Shown piece by piece: positions 32,661-42,479 of a stretch of DNA of 64,000 nt (the stretch's first letter is position 1; every line of letters begins with the position of its first letter). The stretch comes from Halichoerus grypus (lineage: Eukaryota; Chordata; Mammalia; Carnivora; Phocidae). The stretch is taken from contig NC_135720.1 in assembly GCF_964656455.1 (NCBI RefSeq), positions 105,164,696 to 105,228,695 of the forward strand. Direction: 5' to 3'. A program made the translations under genes and the position numbers. The notes under the pieces were generated by a model. It saw nothing but the letters and a program-made list of their open reading frames with translations, ran no database searches and had not been told where the DNA came from.

Positions 32661-33345
32661 CAATCTCCTAGAACATAACAAGCAGTTACTTCAAATCTTT
32701 GCTGATGACTCTAATATGTGTAGCTTTTATGGGTCTGTTTTTATTGTCTGCTGTTCTGGTGTTTGGAAATTATGTTTTCCGACTCCTCCTGTGTGGGTAT
32801 TTTCAATTATGTGTTGGACATTGTATTTACAGACTTCTTTGTAGAAAAAACCTGAACCCTAGAATGATGTTATCTTCCTCAGAAAGGATTTACATTTGTG
32901 TCTGCCAGCTACCTGGGGCACTAATACTATGGTTACCTACTTCAATTTTAAGGCCTATGTTGGAAACTGAGCTGTTACCCTTAACTCCTGGGGTATAGCC
33001 CTTTTGGGATGCCTGCCCAAAGACAGAGGGCTCACCAAGTCCAACTTTTTGGTAAGCCTGGGACTCCACTTCTTGTCCTCTGAGTCCCACAGGGCCATCA
33101 GAATTGTTGTTCAGCTTCTTGGACTCTGAGCTGACCCCTCCTGCATGGGCAAACTCCCTTCAGGGGAAAATGGCCCTAAATGCCACTCTTTCTCCTCTGG
33201 GTCTCTAATCATGGCCCAGAAATTCTTCCTATCTTGTTAGCTCCTCAATGCTTCAAGCAGATTTTTAAAATATTTTGTCCAGCTGTTCTAGCTGTCCTCA
33301 GTAGGATATTGGTCTAAATCACTTAGGCTGCTATTATTAAATCTT
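32661..33345 (-). mobile_element. LINE-1 5'-region fragment (L1M class)
   Basis: 'TATGGGTCTGTTTTTATTGTCTGC', 'AATTATGTGTTGGACATTGTATTTACAGACTTC' and the downstream CT-rich part are the complement of an old LINE-1 region around ORF1 and the 5' UTR, where 'GCTGGACATTGT' is characteristic. Confidence 0.65.
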
Positions 33346-34684
33346 ATTTACTTAATTCCTTAAATGTCAAAAATATAAAGAAATATGAAATCATGTTCTT
33401 TGAAAGTCCTTGTAAAAAATGTATCACGCAGTCTGAAACCTTCTTAAACAGAGATTGACCATAATCCAATTTTCCACTGAAGCCTCAGGGTCCTTGTTAA
33501 GAATATCTCCTACTGTAGTCAAAACATAGCGATGCCCCTAGGAATTGGGATATGTCATTTTCTTTGCTCCTACTCTGAATAACTCAAGATTGCTTTAGTT
33601 TTCTGTTCTTGGGTCTACTTTTTATTGTTTATGTCTTTGCCACTTGATACCTTTTGCTATCAGTGAGAATATCTTTAATGGCCTTCCCCCCATTCTGATT
33701 TTATTCTTTTACTACATACACCAATTAGATAACCATGCATACTAGAATCATGTGTAAGGTAAGAGCAGATAGGCTCTGACTCAGGTAGGGGAAAAAACCA
33801 ATGAGTGAAACTCTAAAGCTTAATTGCCAGACTCTAGTCCGACAACTGTCAGGAACATCTTTAGTCTGTTCAGAAGCCTTGACTTCAGACCTCAGTCTGA
33901 ATGGTAGAGGTCATCAAGTACGTGGGCTCTGGACAAGTAGAATGTTGTTGCAGTTGCCCCGACTCTGGTGGCCCCACTGGAGGCAGGGAGTTTGGGGGCA
34001 CAAACAGTGCCCTAAAGCAACTCAGGGGCTTTGGCCAGCCGTAGGCTGCCTTCTCTTTGTTTCCGAGGCCCCACCCTGTCTCCTGGCCCAGGAGACTGAA
34101 GAAATCTTGGCAGAGAATACTATTCCCTGCTGCCCTGCGGAGATGACCACTTCATGGAGAGCAGAGGGAGGAAGGAGGAGAAAACGAAGAGAAAGGTTCT
34201 CTTTCAGGCTTAAGATGATGTGGAGTGGCTGCTCCGCGGCCTGCCAAGAGCTGACTCACCGGGCTGGGACAAGGCACTACAGGTGCACTCAGGCCAGCAG
34301 ACAATAGGCGCCTGTTGCAAACAGCCCCACGCCCGAGACGGACCACCGGGGTCAGGTGGAGACCGTCCCTGAGGGAGCGTGGGGGTTGGAAGGGCCGGCG
34401 AGAGGCTTAGCCTGGGAAGCTGCTCTGGTCCGGCCTTGCCTGGCCCTGAGCACTCACAGCCGTAGGGACCCTGTGATTTCCAAGGGACAGGAGCACTGGA
34501 CCAGGAGTCCAGAGACCAGGGTGGGGGTGGGGTGTGTGTGTGTGTGGCCTCTATTGTGGGCCTTATCCCTCATCTGCCAGCTCTCACGTTCTGGTTCTCA
34601 CCGCCACTAGCATGCTCTGTAATGTGGGAAAAGGCACACACACTTTGCAAGCTTCATTTTGTCCCCCTCAGGGTGAATCCTTAC
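33346..34684. other. unassigned DNA: AT-rich block then GC-rich single-copy DNA; (GT)8 at 34531-34546
   Basis: 33346-33790 is AT-rich and may be a further old repeat that I cannot name. From 33,800 the composition turns GC-rich. A 168-codon open frame (33801-34307, +) has no domain; its downstream half is Arg-rich. Confidence 0.45.
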
Positions 34685-34698
34685 CAGCACCATCTACT

Positions 34699-34886
34699 TT
34701 TTTTTTTAAAGATTTTTATTTATTTATTTGACAGAGAGAGAGAGGGAACACAAGCAGGGGGAGTGGGAGAGGGAGAAGCAGGCTTCCCGCTGAGCAGGGA
34801 GCCCGATGTGGGGCTCGATCCCAGGACCCTGGGAACATGACCTGAGCTGAAGGCAGACGCTTAACGACTTAGCCACCCAGGCGCCC
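34699..34886 (-). mobile_element. CAN-SINE
   Basis: It is a complete element ending GGCGCCCC, with a short duplication CAGCACCATCT / CAGCATCATCT (34685-34695, 34887-34897). The head is the closest of the five copies to the arctoid consensus I know. Confidence 0.95.
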
Positions 34887-34897
34887 CAGCATCATCT

Positions 34898-35042
34898 CTT
34901 TAAATCCTTACTGTCCTCTGAAGTAAGATGCCATTGTTAGTCCCTTTTTACAGATGAGGAAACTGAGGCACAGGTGGCCTAATGATGCACAGACTAGTTT
35001 CAAAGCCAGAGCTGTGTGAGTCTGGTGCCCATGCTAAGCCCT
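34898..35042 (-). repeat. MIR SINE
   Basis: 'TTAAATCCTTACTGTCCTC', 'CTTTTTACAGATGAGGAAACTGAGGCACAGG' and 'CAAAGCCAGAGCTGTGTGAGTCTGG' are a reverse MIR core. The SINE inserted at its edge. Confidence 0.85.
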
Positions 35043-35394
35043 GCATTGCCACCCACGTAGGCCAGGACCCAACACCCTACATCTTGGCAAATATGGGGCC
35101 TTCTCTGCGGATCTGGCAAGGCAATGGGGTGGGATGGTCAGGAAGCTTCCTGGAGGAGGAGAGATGGAGCAGCTCCTGGCATGGGGACGTGCAACATGGG
35201 GGATGAAGGCTGGTGGGGACAGGCAGGTGAGACTCAGATTCTTAGCTGACTCCTGCATTCAGCAGCAGACTGGAGGGAGGATAAAAGGATGGGGAGGGAG
35301 ACTCACTTCTGCCTCTCTTAATCCTTGGGGGAGTGACCTGGGACCCCCTTCAGGGCTGGGTGTGGGGGCAGGCTGTTCACTGCTCTGTCCATCA
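35043..35394. other. single-copy DNA, no gene recognised
   Basis: Two overlapping open frames of 74-90 codons and no motif. Confidence 0.5.
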
Positions 35395-35555
35395 TCAGCT
35401 GTGTGAACTTGGGCAAGTTCTAGAAACTTCCTAGATTTCAATTTTCTCATCTATAAAATGGGAATTATAATACGGACTCCATGAGGTTGTTAATATGATG
35501 AGACTTAATGAATGGAGTGAGTCATTTAGAGGCTTAGCACAGTGCCAGTACCCCC
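35395..35555 (+). repeat. MIR SINE
   Basis: 'GCTGTGTGAACTTGGGCAAG', 'TTCAATTTTCTCATCTATAAAATGGGAATTATAATACGG', 'GAGGTTGTTAATATGATGAGACTTAATGA' and 'TTAGCACAGTGCCAG' follow the MIR consensus closely. Confidence 0.93.
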
Positions 35556-35557
35556 TC

Positions 35558-35650
35558 ACCTGTTCCTCCTCCTCCTCTTCTTCCTTCTCCTCCCCCTCCT
35601 TTTCTCTGGGTTTCTCTTCTCTGGGCACCTTCACTTCTCTCATCTTTCCT
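35558..35650. repeat. polypyrimidine tract
   Basis: CTC and TTCC units give about 90 bp of nearly pure pyrimidine on the plus strand. The minus frame across it encodes a poly-Glu/Lys string, a composition artefact. Confidence 0.85.
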
Positions 35651-36214
35651 CAGAGGCCTCCTTGCCAGAGTCTGACACCCTCTGTGACCCAAACCACCCA
35701 CTGGAGTTAACTTCCCGAGTGACCAGCGCCTTCCGGCTTTGTCCCCCTCTCACCTCCCCTCCCTGGTGGGGCCCGAGCTCCTGAGCCTGCACTCCCTGGC
35801 TGCTCTGCCTAAGGGACCCCGGTCCAGGCCCACATGGAGCTCTTTCACTGCTTCTGCCCCACTGACAGGAGATGAGGTGTAAATGCCCCAGAGCTGAGTG
35901 CCTGGAGACCGCCTTCAAGGTGGGCTCCACCTCTCTGAGTGGCTCGGTCAGCCACCAGCCCTCGCTGAGCTTTCCCATCTGAAAAGGGAAGCTGTTTGGG
36001 GGGCCTCCTCCCACAGGGGCTCAGGGTGAGTGAGCCGAGATGGCCCCATGGCTCCAGCCCATGGCGGCCCTTCCTGGGAAGGGAGCGGCTGATGAGGCCT
36101 GGCAGGCCAGGATGGAGGGGGAGCTGCCCTCCCTTCCTCCTCCCACTGCTCTACCTCCCTCCCTCCCCCTGTCCAGAAGCCTCCCAGGGTCCTTTGCCTG
36201 AAAAAGAAACCATC
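35651..36214. other. single-copy GC-rich DNA, no gene recognised
   Basis: Open frames of 124 and 132 codons on the minus strand overlap a plus frame of 86 codons, with no domain. Confidence 0.55.
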
Positions 36215-36385
36215 TGCCCTGCCTTGTCGGAGGACAGGGCCTCGATAAGAACTTAGGGGAGCAAATCCAGCCTGCATGTTAATCCTTGCCTGCTTTAAGT
36301 TGGCCAGAGAGATGGACAGAGTGAGGGCCAGACCTCCTGCTATCAAGGCAGCAGATGATTAGTCAATTAGCCTGGAGGAAACCAG
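36215..36385. promoter_or_regulatory. candidate conserved non-coding element
   Basis: An AT-richer island holds TAATCC (36280-36285, bicoid/OTX/PITX-type word), GATTAG (36357-36362), CAATTAG (36364-36370) and TATCAAGG (36341-36348, TCF-like). Open-frame content is nil. The evidence is motif clustering alone. Confidence 0.3.
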
Positions 36386-36649
36386 GTCTGGCTCCTTGGG
36401 GGCTCTGGGCTGCATCTCCCAAGGGAGCGGGGGCTTCTGGGATTGCTGGTCAGGCAAATGGGGGCAGCTGTGGGGCCTTGCCCAGAGCCCGCGCAGTAAC
36501 CAGAGGAGGGAGCCTTCTTGGCTGCCATTTACAAGGGACAGGACGACAGGGGTGGGGCTCTGTACTCAGTACGTCAGCCGGGCCTCCTGGGTATGAGTCC
36601 TATAATGGCAGAGAGGACGTGGCATGCAGCCGGGGCTGGGTTATGGTCA
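36386..36649. other. single-copy DNA, no gene recognised
   Basis: One 113-codon open frame without domain; nothing else. Confidence 0.5.
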
Positions 36650-36830
36650 GCCCTGTCATTATTATCATTGTCCTTACTGCTTCCATCATGCAGTGAGCAC
36701 CTGTGATGTGACATTATCTCCGTGAAGTCATATTATTAACTCCAGGGAGGCTGGGGGAGAATGTGAGTGCAAATTCAAACTCAGGTCTCCAAAACCTGAT
36801 GTCTCAGCTATTACGCTTTGCTGCATTGTA
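36650..36830 (-). repeat. MIR SINE, diverged
   Basis: 'CCTGTCATTATTATCATTG', 'GCAGTGAGCACCTGTGATG', 'AATTCAAACTCAGGTCTCC' and 'CAGCTATTACGCTTTGC' mark both ends of a reverse MIR. Confidence 0.7.
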
Positions 36831-38451
36831 CCACTCTGGGTCACCCGGGGCACTCACTGCACCTGCAGACTTCCTCACCCACCCGGGGCCTGCTCAGTCA
36901 GGGTTTCTTAGGGGTGGGGACAATCGCAGGCATCTGTGTTCTGAACGAGCCCCCTACCAGCACACCACAACTGAGGTCGATGCAAGAGATCTGTGGTCTG
37001 ACTCGGAGACACTCAGATGGAGGGGACCCCTCTGCTTCCTTCCCCTCTCCCAGCTCCCCCTCCATGCTGGGTGGGGCAGGGGAGTCCCACTCCTCTCATC
37101 CACTGAGGAACACTCAGTGTCTCTGGAGGTCCTCAGAGGCCTGGCAATGGTGGGGAGGCAGGCGGGCACATCCCTGGCAGAGGGGGTCACCAGCCTCACC
37201 TCGGGCCAGGCTGGCAGCCCCAGCCTCAGGGATGGCTTCTCTGCCTCCACGATGGAGCAGGCCCAGAGAGGGCCCTCGGCTGATCGGGGGGCCCTCCCCA
37301 GATCCCAGAAGAGGGCCAACGCTGCAGGAGCCCCTGGGCCTGAGGGTTTGTCCTCTTCCTGCGTTTTGGTCACTCACGCCCACGGACATCTTCAGGCAAG
37401 TCTGTTTCTCATCAGCCTCACTGGGCCTTGAAACCAAGGCTTGAGGCTGGCCCGTGGCCTTGTGGTTTAGAAGGAAGGGGAGGCCAAGTCCTCGAGTTCC
37501 CAGGGCCTCCGCATTCATAAGCCGGCCCAGGCACACACGTGCACATCCGCACGCGCACGCGCGCACACACACGCATGCGTGGATCGGTGGGCCCCTGGGC
37601 AGCCGGCAAACACCCACCTGCACATGCGCTCGGGGCTCAGGGCTGCAGGCCCGAGAGAGTCCGAGCCTGGGGGGTGGCCTGCTACAGACCTCGGCAGCCA
37701 GGGAGTCAGGAAGGCCTGGTCTGAGAAGGCCTCCCCCCGGCCAGTCCTGGCTCCTCGCAGCTCCCTCCCTTTCTCCTCAGGCTGCTGGGCTCCAGGACAG
37801 GGGAGGCCATCAGCTCTGGCATCAGCTCTGAAAGGTTCTCCCTTTGCTACCGGACCTAGAGGGGCTCACAGGCTTGCAGGGGAGCTTATGAGGTCTGAGC
37901 AGCCTCCACGGTGAAGCCTCGTCTGCCCTCTGTCCCCACAAAGTGAAGGACAAAGCTGGTGCCCACGGAGCATGCGCTGGCCTTGCTGGGTGGGGGCCAG
38001 GCTGGCATAGGTCAGACCCTAACCTCAGACCTGAACGACCCCTGAGCGGTGCCCCCTCCATGTTAACTTCAGAGACAGGAGCTGACCCCCACACCGGAGC
38101 TGGGGCTGGGGGCCTGCTGTCCCGGGCCAGAAGGTGGGGGCATTGGGAGCCGATGCAGGGCCTTGGACACAGACCTGGTCATCTGGCCCTGCTTCTGTTG
38201 GGGGAGGGGGTGAGCTGGCCTGACTCAGGGGTAGGTCATCCCACGGCAACCTCCCCTTCCCCACTTGGATTTGGGGGCCCATGGGCTACCACCAGCTACA
38301 ACCTGCTTCGAGAGCTCCTTTAAGATGGGGCCTTCTGTCCTCATGATGTACAACCAGGGCCAGTGTGCGGTACGCAGTAGGTGCTCCAGACACGCCAAGT
38401 ACGCAAATGCACTCCTTCGGCTCCCCCATTCCTTTCTCTCTATGTGCTCAG
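36831..38451. other. single-copy GC-rich DNA, no gene recognised
   Basis: The largest open frames are 222 codons (36763-37431, +) and 208 codons (36818-37444, +), which are different frames of the same DNA; the first starts within the MIR. Their Ser/Pro/Gly/Arg-rich content and lack of domains argue for chance. The Z-DNA-prone tract at 37531-37581 lies inside this block. Confidence 0.55.
37531..37581. repeat. alternating purine-pyrimidine (GC/AC) tract
   Basis: 33 consecutive bases at 37549-37581 alternate purine and pyrimidine without a break, using mainly GC and AC steps. A separate 16-base alternating run lies at 37531-37546. This is the classic composition for left-handed DNA under supercoiling. 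Confidence 0.9.
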
Positions 38452-38584
38452 TTTCTTTCTTCCTTCCTTCCCTCCCTCTCTTCCCTCCTTGCCTTCCCTC
38501 CCTCCTACCCTCCCTTCCCTCCTTCCTTCCTTCCTTCCTTCCTTCCTTCTTTCCTTCTTTCCTTCCTTTCTTTCCCTTCCTATG
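38452..38584. repeat. (CTTC)n/(CCTC)n polypyrimidine microsatellite
   Basis: About 130 bp of almost uninterrupted pyrimidine, with a core of CTTC units around 38521-38545. Confidence 0.95.
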
Positions 38585-39261
38585 TCTCAGCCCTAGGACA
38601 TCCCCCCCACCTGCTGGACTTTCTTAGGACCCCCAGAGAGGGACATAACTTGATCTTCCAGAGGCTTCCCATCAGGGGCCAAATCCCCAAAGAATCCCTG
38701 ACCTGAGGGCTGCTTCTCACCAGCCTCTCTGGACCTTGAGGAAATCGAGGCTTGAGGCTGGCCAGCAGGATCTTTTCTTCTGGAGACACACTTCCTCAGA
38801 GAGGGGCTAGGAGACCATTTGGGGATTGGCACTTTCCTCATGGTCATTATGGGCTGAGCCCCTGCGCCGGCCATCCTCAGCATTGGCACTCTGCCAACCC
38901 TCATCACCTACCTTCCTCCTGGTCTGAGGGCTGCCCTCCTCAGCCAACTCAACGAATCTTGCCATGGGCCCATCCTGGGCTCAGTGCTGAGGAGATTACA
39001 GGCCATGCCTGCCAGGGGCTGACAGTCTGGCTCAGAGATGCCGACCCTCCAGAGAGAGATGGGCCACAGGCAGGCAGTTGGTCAAGGCTGGGGAGAGCTG
39101 CCGGAGGCATACAGACTCAAGTCCCTTCGGTCAGAGATGGATGACTCAGCCCTGGGCAAGGAGCTGGGACAGGTGGGATTGTCACGGGGCCCTTCCACCT
39201 TGTGAGGAGCAGGGAGTGGGACCCGAGGTATAAAGAGACATCTCCAGGCTGTGAGGTAAGC
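38585..39261. other. single-copy DNA; possible L2 remnant near 38945-39050
   Basis: 'AACTCAACGAATCTTGCCATGGGCCC' and 'CAGTGCTGAGGAGATTACAGG..GGGGCTGACAGTCTGG' at 38945-39033 resemble an inverted L2 end but are too diverged for a firm call. No gene was recognised. Confidence 0.4.
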
Positions 39262-39470
39262 AGCCATGGGTTTGAGAGCTCAGCCCCTGTCCCAGACTGC
39301 CTGGGTTTGCATTCAGGTCTGATCCTCATGAGCAAACAGGACCTCTGTGAAATAGCCCTACCTGGTAGGGCTGTTTCCAGAATTGAATGAGTTTCTCGAT
39401 GTGAAACACTGGAATAGAGCTTGGCACATAGTAAGCCCTCAATTGATGTTAGATATTATCATTATAGACT
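39262..39470 (+). repeat. MIR SINE, nearly full length
   Basis: 'CCAGACTGCCTGGGTTTGCATTCAGG', 'GACCTCTGTGAAATAG', 'TAGGGCTGTTTCCAGAATTGAATGAGTTTC' and 'GAGCTTGGCACATAGTAAGCCCTCAATTGATG' follow the consensus; the inner '..CTGTAAAATGGG' part is shortened. Confidence 0.88.
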
Positions 39471-39519
39471 GGAGTAAACCAAAACCCACCGTAAAGAGCT
39501 TTAATTGACTGTTGACATT

Positions 39520-39635
39520 TGGTTTCCTCTACTGGGCTCTGAGCTCCCCAGGCCCTTTATCTCCTATGCCTGGCACATCTCAGAGACTCAAAAATGTGTG
39601 TTGAAAGGATGAACACAGGAATGAACGAATCAGGG
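39520..39635 (+). repeat. L2 LINE 3' end
   Basis: 'CTGGGCTCTGAGCTCCCC..GCCTGGCACATCTCAGAGACTCAAAAATGTGTGTTGAAAGGATGAA' ends with the AATGAACGAATCAG tail, as L2 3' ends do. Confidence 0.75.
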
Positions 39636-40020
39636 AGAGTATGGCATCAAGAGATACTTCCTGGAAGAGGCAGCACCCACAGCAAGCGTCCCACAGAGGT
39701 GGGGAGGGGAGCCTAAGGGAAGGACTTGAAGCCTCTGGCTGGGCTGGTAGCAAGGGAGGCTCTCAAGGAGAGGACCCCAGCCAGGCTTGAGGGAGGCAGC
39801 AGGGAGGAGGGAGGCTGGAGGGTGACAGAGCTGGCTGGAGCCCCCCCACCCCCCACCCCCCGCAGTGGCTGGACAGCCATGTCTCCTGCCCTGGGTCACA
39901 GGGGGCTGGGGCTGGGTGAGGACGGGGAGAGGGCAGGGAGAGGCAGTGGGGGGCCTTCAGCTCAAACCTGTCTTCCTCCTCCGCCCAGGCACCGGTGGGC
40001 CGTTTATGGAGCCTGCAATT
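39636..40020. other. single-copy DNA with a C-rich tract at 39840-39862
   Basis: The C-rich tract is three runs of C6-C7 separated by A, so its minus strand is a G-quadruplex candidate. No gene was recognised. Confidence 0.55.
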
Positions 40021-40154
40021 CTGTTGTCACTGGGAGAAAAACCAGCCTCGCTCCACAGACCCCTCCACCAGTGGAGAAACAAGTGGTGAAGATAAGAGGA
40101 GTTTAAACAAATACATTCCCATACAGGAGACTTCAAATGGAAAAGGTTGTGAGT
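40021..40154. promoter_or_regulatory. candidate regulatory island with forkhead-type word
   Basis: GTTTAAAC (40101-40108) overlaps TAAACAAA (40104-40111), a forkhead-factor consensus, in an AT-rich patch with GATAAG at 40091-40096. It lies directly before a polypyrimidine tract. Support is motif-based only. Confidence 0.25.
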
Positions 40155-40245
40155 TTTCTCTCTCCCCTCTCTCTTTCTTTCCTTCCTTCCCTCTCTCCCT
40201 CCCTCCCTCTCTTTCATCCTCCTTCCTTCCTTCATTTTTTTCTCC
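40155..40245. repeat. polypyrimidine tract (CTCC/CTTT)n
   Basis: About 90 bp of pyrimidine, starting TTTTCTCTCTCCCC and ending TTCCTTCATTTTTTTC. Opposite-strand frames through it are Lys/Glu/Arg-rich artefacts. Confidence 0.9.
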
Positions 40246-40630
40246 TGACTTTATCAACAGCCTAACCCGCAGATCAACAGAACAAAACAAAAGCAACGCC
40301 CCCATCTCGGTGTCATCCTGTACTAAACACTGAGGATGTATAAAAGGTTTTATTGACCCAGAGCCAATAAAACGGTCATCCTGTTCATTTCCCTGCCTCC
40401 AGATGCAACCGCATAGAGATCCCTACGGAGGATGCCCTGTTTCCCCAGAGGTGCCCTGTGGCCTCCACTCTGGCCCCTTCTTCTGTCCAGCCTACAAGCA
40501 GAACTCTAGGGAGTGATTCTTGGGCAGCAGAAGGCCCAGTCTAGACCCAGCACTGACCACTACCCATGGAGCAGGCAAGGCTGTGCTGGGTGCGGCACAG
40601 GCTAGATGGTGGGGAAAGTGTTGCTGCATG
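40246..40630. other. single-copy DNA with two poly-A-signal-like words
   Basis: CCAATAAAACGG at 40363-40374 is AATAAA-like and TATAAAAGG at 40338-40346 resembles a TATA box, 20 bp apart. No transcript structure supports either as functional. Confidence 0.4.
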
Positions 40631-40790
40631 GGGAGACACAGCCCCGCCCTCAGGGAGCCCCAGTCTGAGAGAGGAGACACAGCCCTGCCATCAGGGACCC
40701 CAGTCTGAGGGGGAGACACAGCCCCGCCCTCAGGGAGCCCCAGTCTGAGGGGGAGACAGAGCCTGTGCTCTAGGAAACCCCTGATATGAG
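40631..40790. repeat. 40-bp minisatellite, three good copies plus one decayed
   Basis: Units occupy 40631-40670, 40671-40710, 40711-40750 and 40751-40790. Units one and three differ only at the last base, unit two differs at several positions, and unit four is recognisable only by its GGGAGACAGAGCC start. Every good unit holds GAGACACAGCCC and ends CCCAGTCTGAG. The near identity of units one and three suggests recent array turnover. Confidence 0.95.
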
Positions 40791-41627
40791 GGAGTAAAGA
40801 ACTGCACCACAGATAATGTGTTTTTCACTTTTGTTGCAGGATGACAAGACGTTGGGGAGGGTAGGCCCCCCAAATCTGTATCACACAGAGAACATGTGTG
40901 AAGCTGTGACAGGTTAAGGGGCAGTGGGGAAGAGTATCCTTAGTTCCCTCTATCCCTTTTGTGTCCCCAGCTTGACTGACCAACAGGGAGGGTCATTGGA
41001 ATCCAGTGTCCCCTTGAAGCAGGAGAGAGTCGGGGCTGGAGAAGCAAGAGGTTGGGAGAGGCCTGCTGAGTGGCTCTCTGGAGTCTGGCAGGCGAGTGAC
41101 CGCAGGAGATAAGCCCCTGTGATAAGGGGCAATCAAGCCACCTCATTTAGTGGAGAGCCTGTCGGTGACAAGCTGAGCCCTGCACGGCCCAGGATGTGTA
41201 TGTGGGGGGAGTGGAGCAGTGGGCGCGATTCCGGAGCTCTCGGCTGGAGGGCAGGGCTGGCAGGCGGGAGGCTTCCCAAGGCAGAGCCCCCAGCGCCTCC
41301 TGTCTGTCTCTGCCCAGGTGGAAACATTCCCATTCCCTGACATGGGAGCATCTCCAGTGGGACCTCATTAAGATGGAGATGGTGGGGATGGAATGGGGGG
41401 GCGGGGGGGTTTCCTGGTTTCTCAGCAGCTTCTTGGCTCCTCCCTTGGTCACATTATATCGAGTGCTGGAGCTCATATGACCTAGAGGCCAGAGGGAGGA
41501 TTCCAGGGAGGGAGAGTGTGAGCCTCAGCGCCGTGGAGTTGGCTGTGGCCTTTTTGTGACGGAAGAATTCCTCTCTGGGGCTTGGGTGATGAGCTGGGGC
41601 TGCCTGCATGCATCTGCAGCAGCCAAC
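40791..41627. other. single-copy DNA with a G-rich tract at 41395-41409
   Basis: The longest open frame is 109 codons (41147-41476, -), with no domain. The G-rich tract is G6, C, G7. Confidence 0.55.
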
Positions 41628-41725
41628 ACTGGTAGACTTTTAGGTTCAGAAGGGGAAACTGAGGCCCGCGGAAGGGCAAGATCTTGCCTAGCACCACCCA
41701 GCCCGCACCAGAACTGCAGTCAGAC
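41628..41725 (-). repeat. MIR SINE fragment
   Basis: 'GTTCAGAAGGGGAAACTGAGGCCCGCGGAAGGGCAAGATCTTGCC' followed by 'CAGAACTGCAGTCAGAC' is a reverse MIR core. Confidence 0.75.
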
Positions 41726-42265
41726 TTCCTCTCTGCTCTGTGTACGGGTGTGGACGCTGTGGGCTGTGTTCTGCAGGCCCAGCGGCTGCAGTGGGGCCCT
41801 GGAAGGGGTCCCAAGCCCAGATCTGGCCCCCCGATCATGGCCAGCCAAGGCGACCCACGTGGGATGGCCCCCAGACTTCCAGGCGACGCGCACTCATCAC
41901 TCCATTAGTTGCTCTCTGGCGGACAGTGCACAGACGGTTCTCATTCTGGCCTGGCGCTCCCCGAGGCCCAGCAAGAGCACCGAGGACATGCTCAGCTTAC
42001 GAGTCCCCAGGGACCTCCGAGCTCACAGCAGTTTCGGACAGAGCACAGTAGAGTCCGGCAGGCAGATTAGCTGTCCGGAAAATCGCTCTCCGCCTTCCCC
42101 AGGTAATGCCACAGAGAAACGCTGAGACTGTGTGCCTGCTGGGCACGGTCCCTGCCCTGTCTTCCCGTCCAAAAGGGGGAGCAAAAGGCATGGGGACAGC
42201 CAGCTGTGGGGAGGGGGAGCAATGACATAAATCAAAATGCCTGAAATGAATATGGATAGGAGCAT
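41726..42265. other. single-copy DNA, no gene recognised
   Basis: A 189-codon open frame (41556-42125, +) crosses the MIR and this block. It is Ser/Pro/Arg-rich, has no domain, and its start lies upstream of the MIR, so a real exon is unlikely. Confidence 0.55.
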
Positions 42266-42345
42266 ATTTTATGCAAACATATGCAAATAGGCATGCAAAT
42301 CTACCCCAGAGGATGGGGAGGTGGGGAGGACATGTGCAAATCAGG
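42266..42345 (+). promoter_or_regulatory. cluster of octamer (POU-factor) words
   Basis: ATGCAAAC (42271-42278), ATGCAAAT (42281-42288), ATGCAAAT (42293-42300) and GTGCAAAT (42334-42341) all lie on the plus strand. The first three are spaced 10 and 12 bp start-to-start, close to one helical turn. The octamer ATGCAAAT is the known site of OCT/POU factors. Function is inferred only. Confidence 0.4.
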
Positions 42346-42479
42346 GCTCCAGAAAGTCTTGACAGTGAGGGTGTCCTGGTCATCGTTCTGGTCTTGGCAT
42401 CTTCCATGGAGGGCTCTCAAATGTTGATCGACTCAATGAACACACAAACATGTGGTTTATAAGTGTCTGCCTGCTTGCC
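42346..42479. other. single-copy DNA, no gene recognised
   Basis: Short stretch without repeat or motif of note. Confidence 0.4.

Noticed and set aside
36763..37444. 222- and 208-codon open frames on the plus strand
   Set aside because: They are two frames of the same DNA, the first starting within a MIR. Neither has a domain.
37500..37600. CpG island
   Set aside because: The CG dinucleotides come from the alternating GC/AC tract over about 50 bp, far shorter than an island.
40338..40374. TATA-box-like and poly-A-signal-like words as a promoter or gene end
   Set aside because: They are isolated words in AT-rich DNA with no exon, CpG island or initiator nearby.
40631..40790. coding tandem repeat
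   Set aside because: The 40-bp unit is not a multiple of three, so the frame changes each unit, and stops appear.
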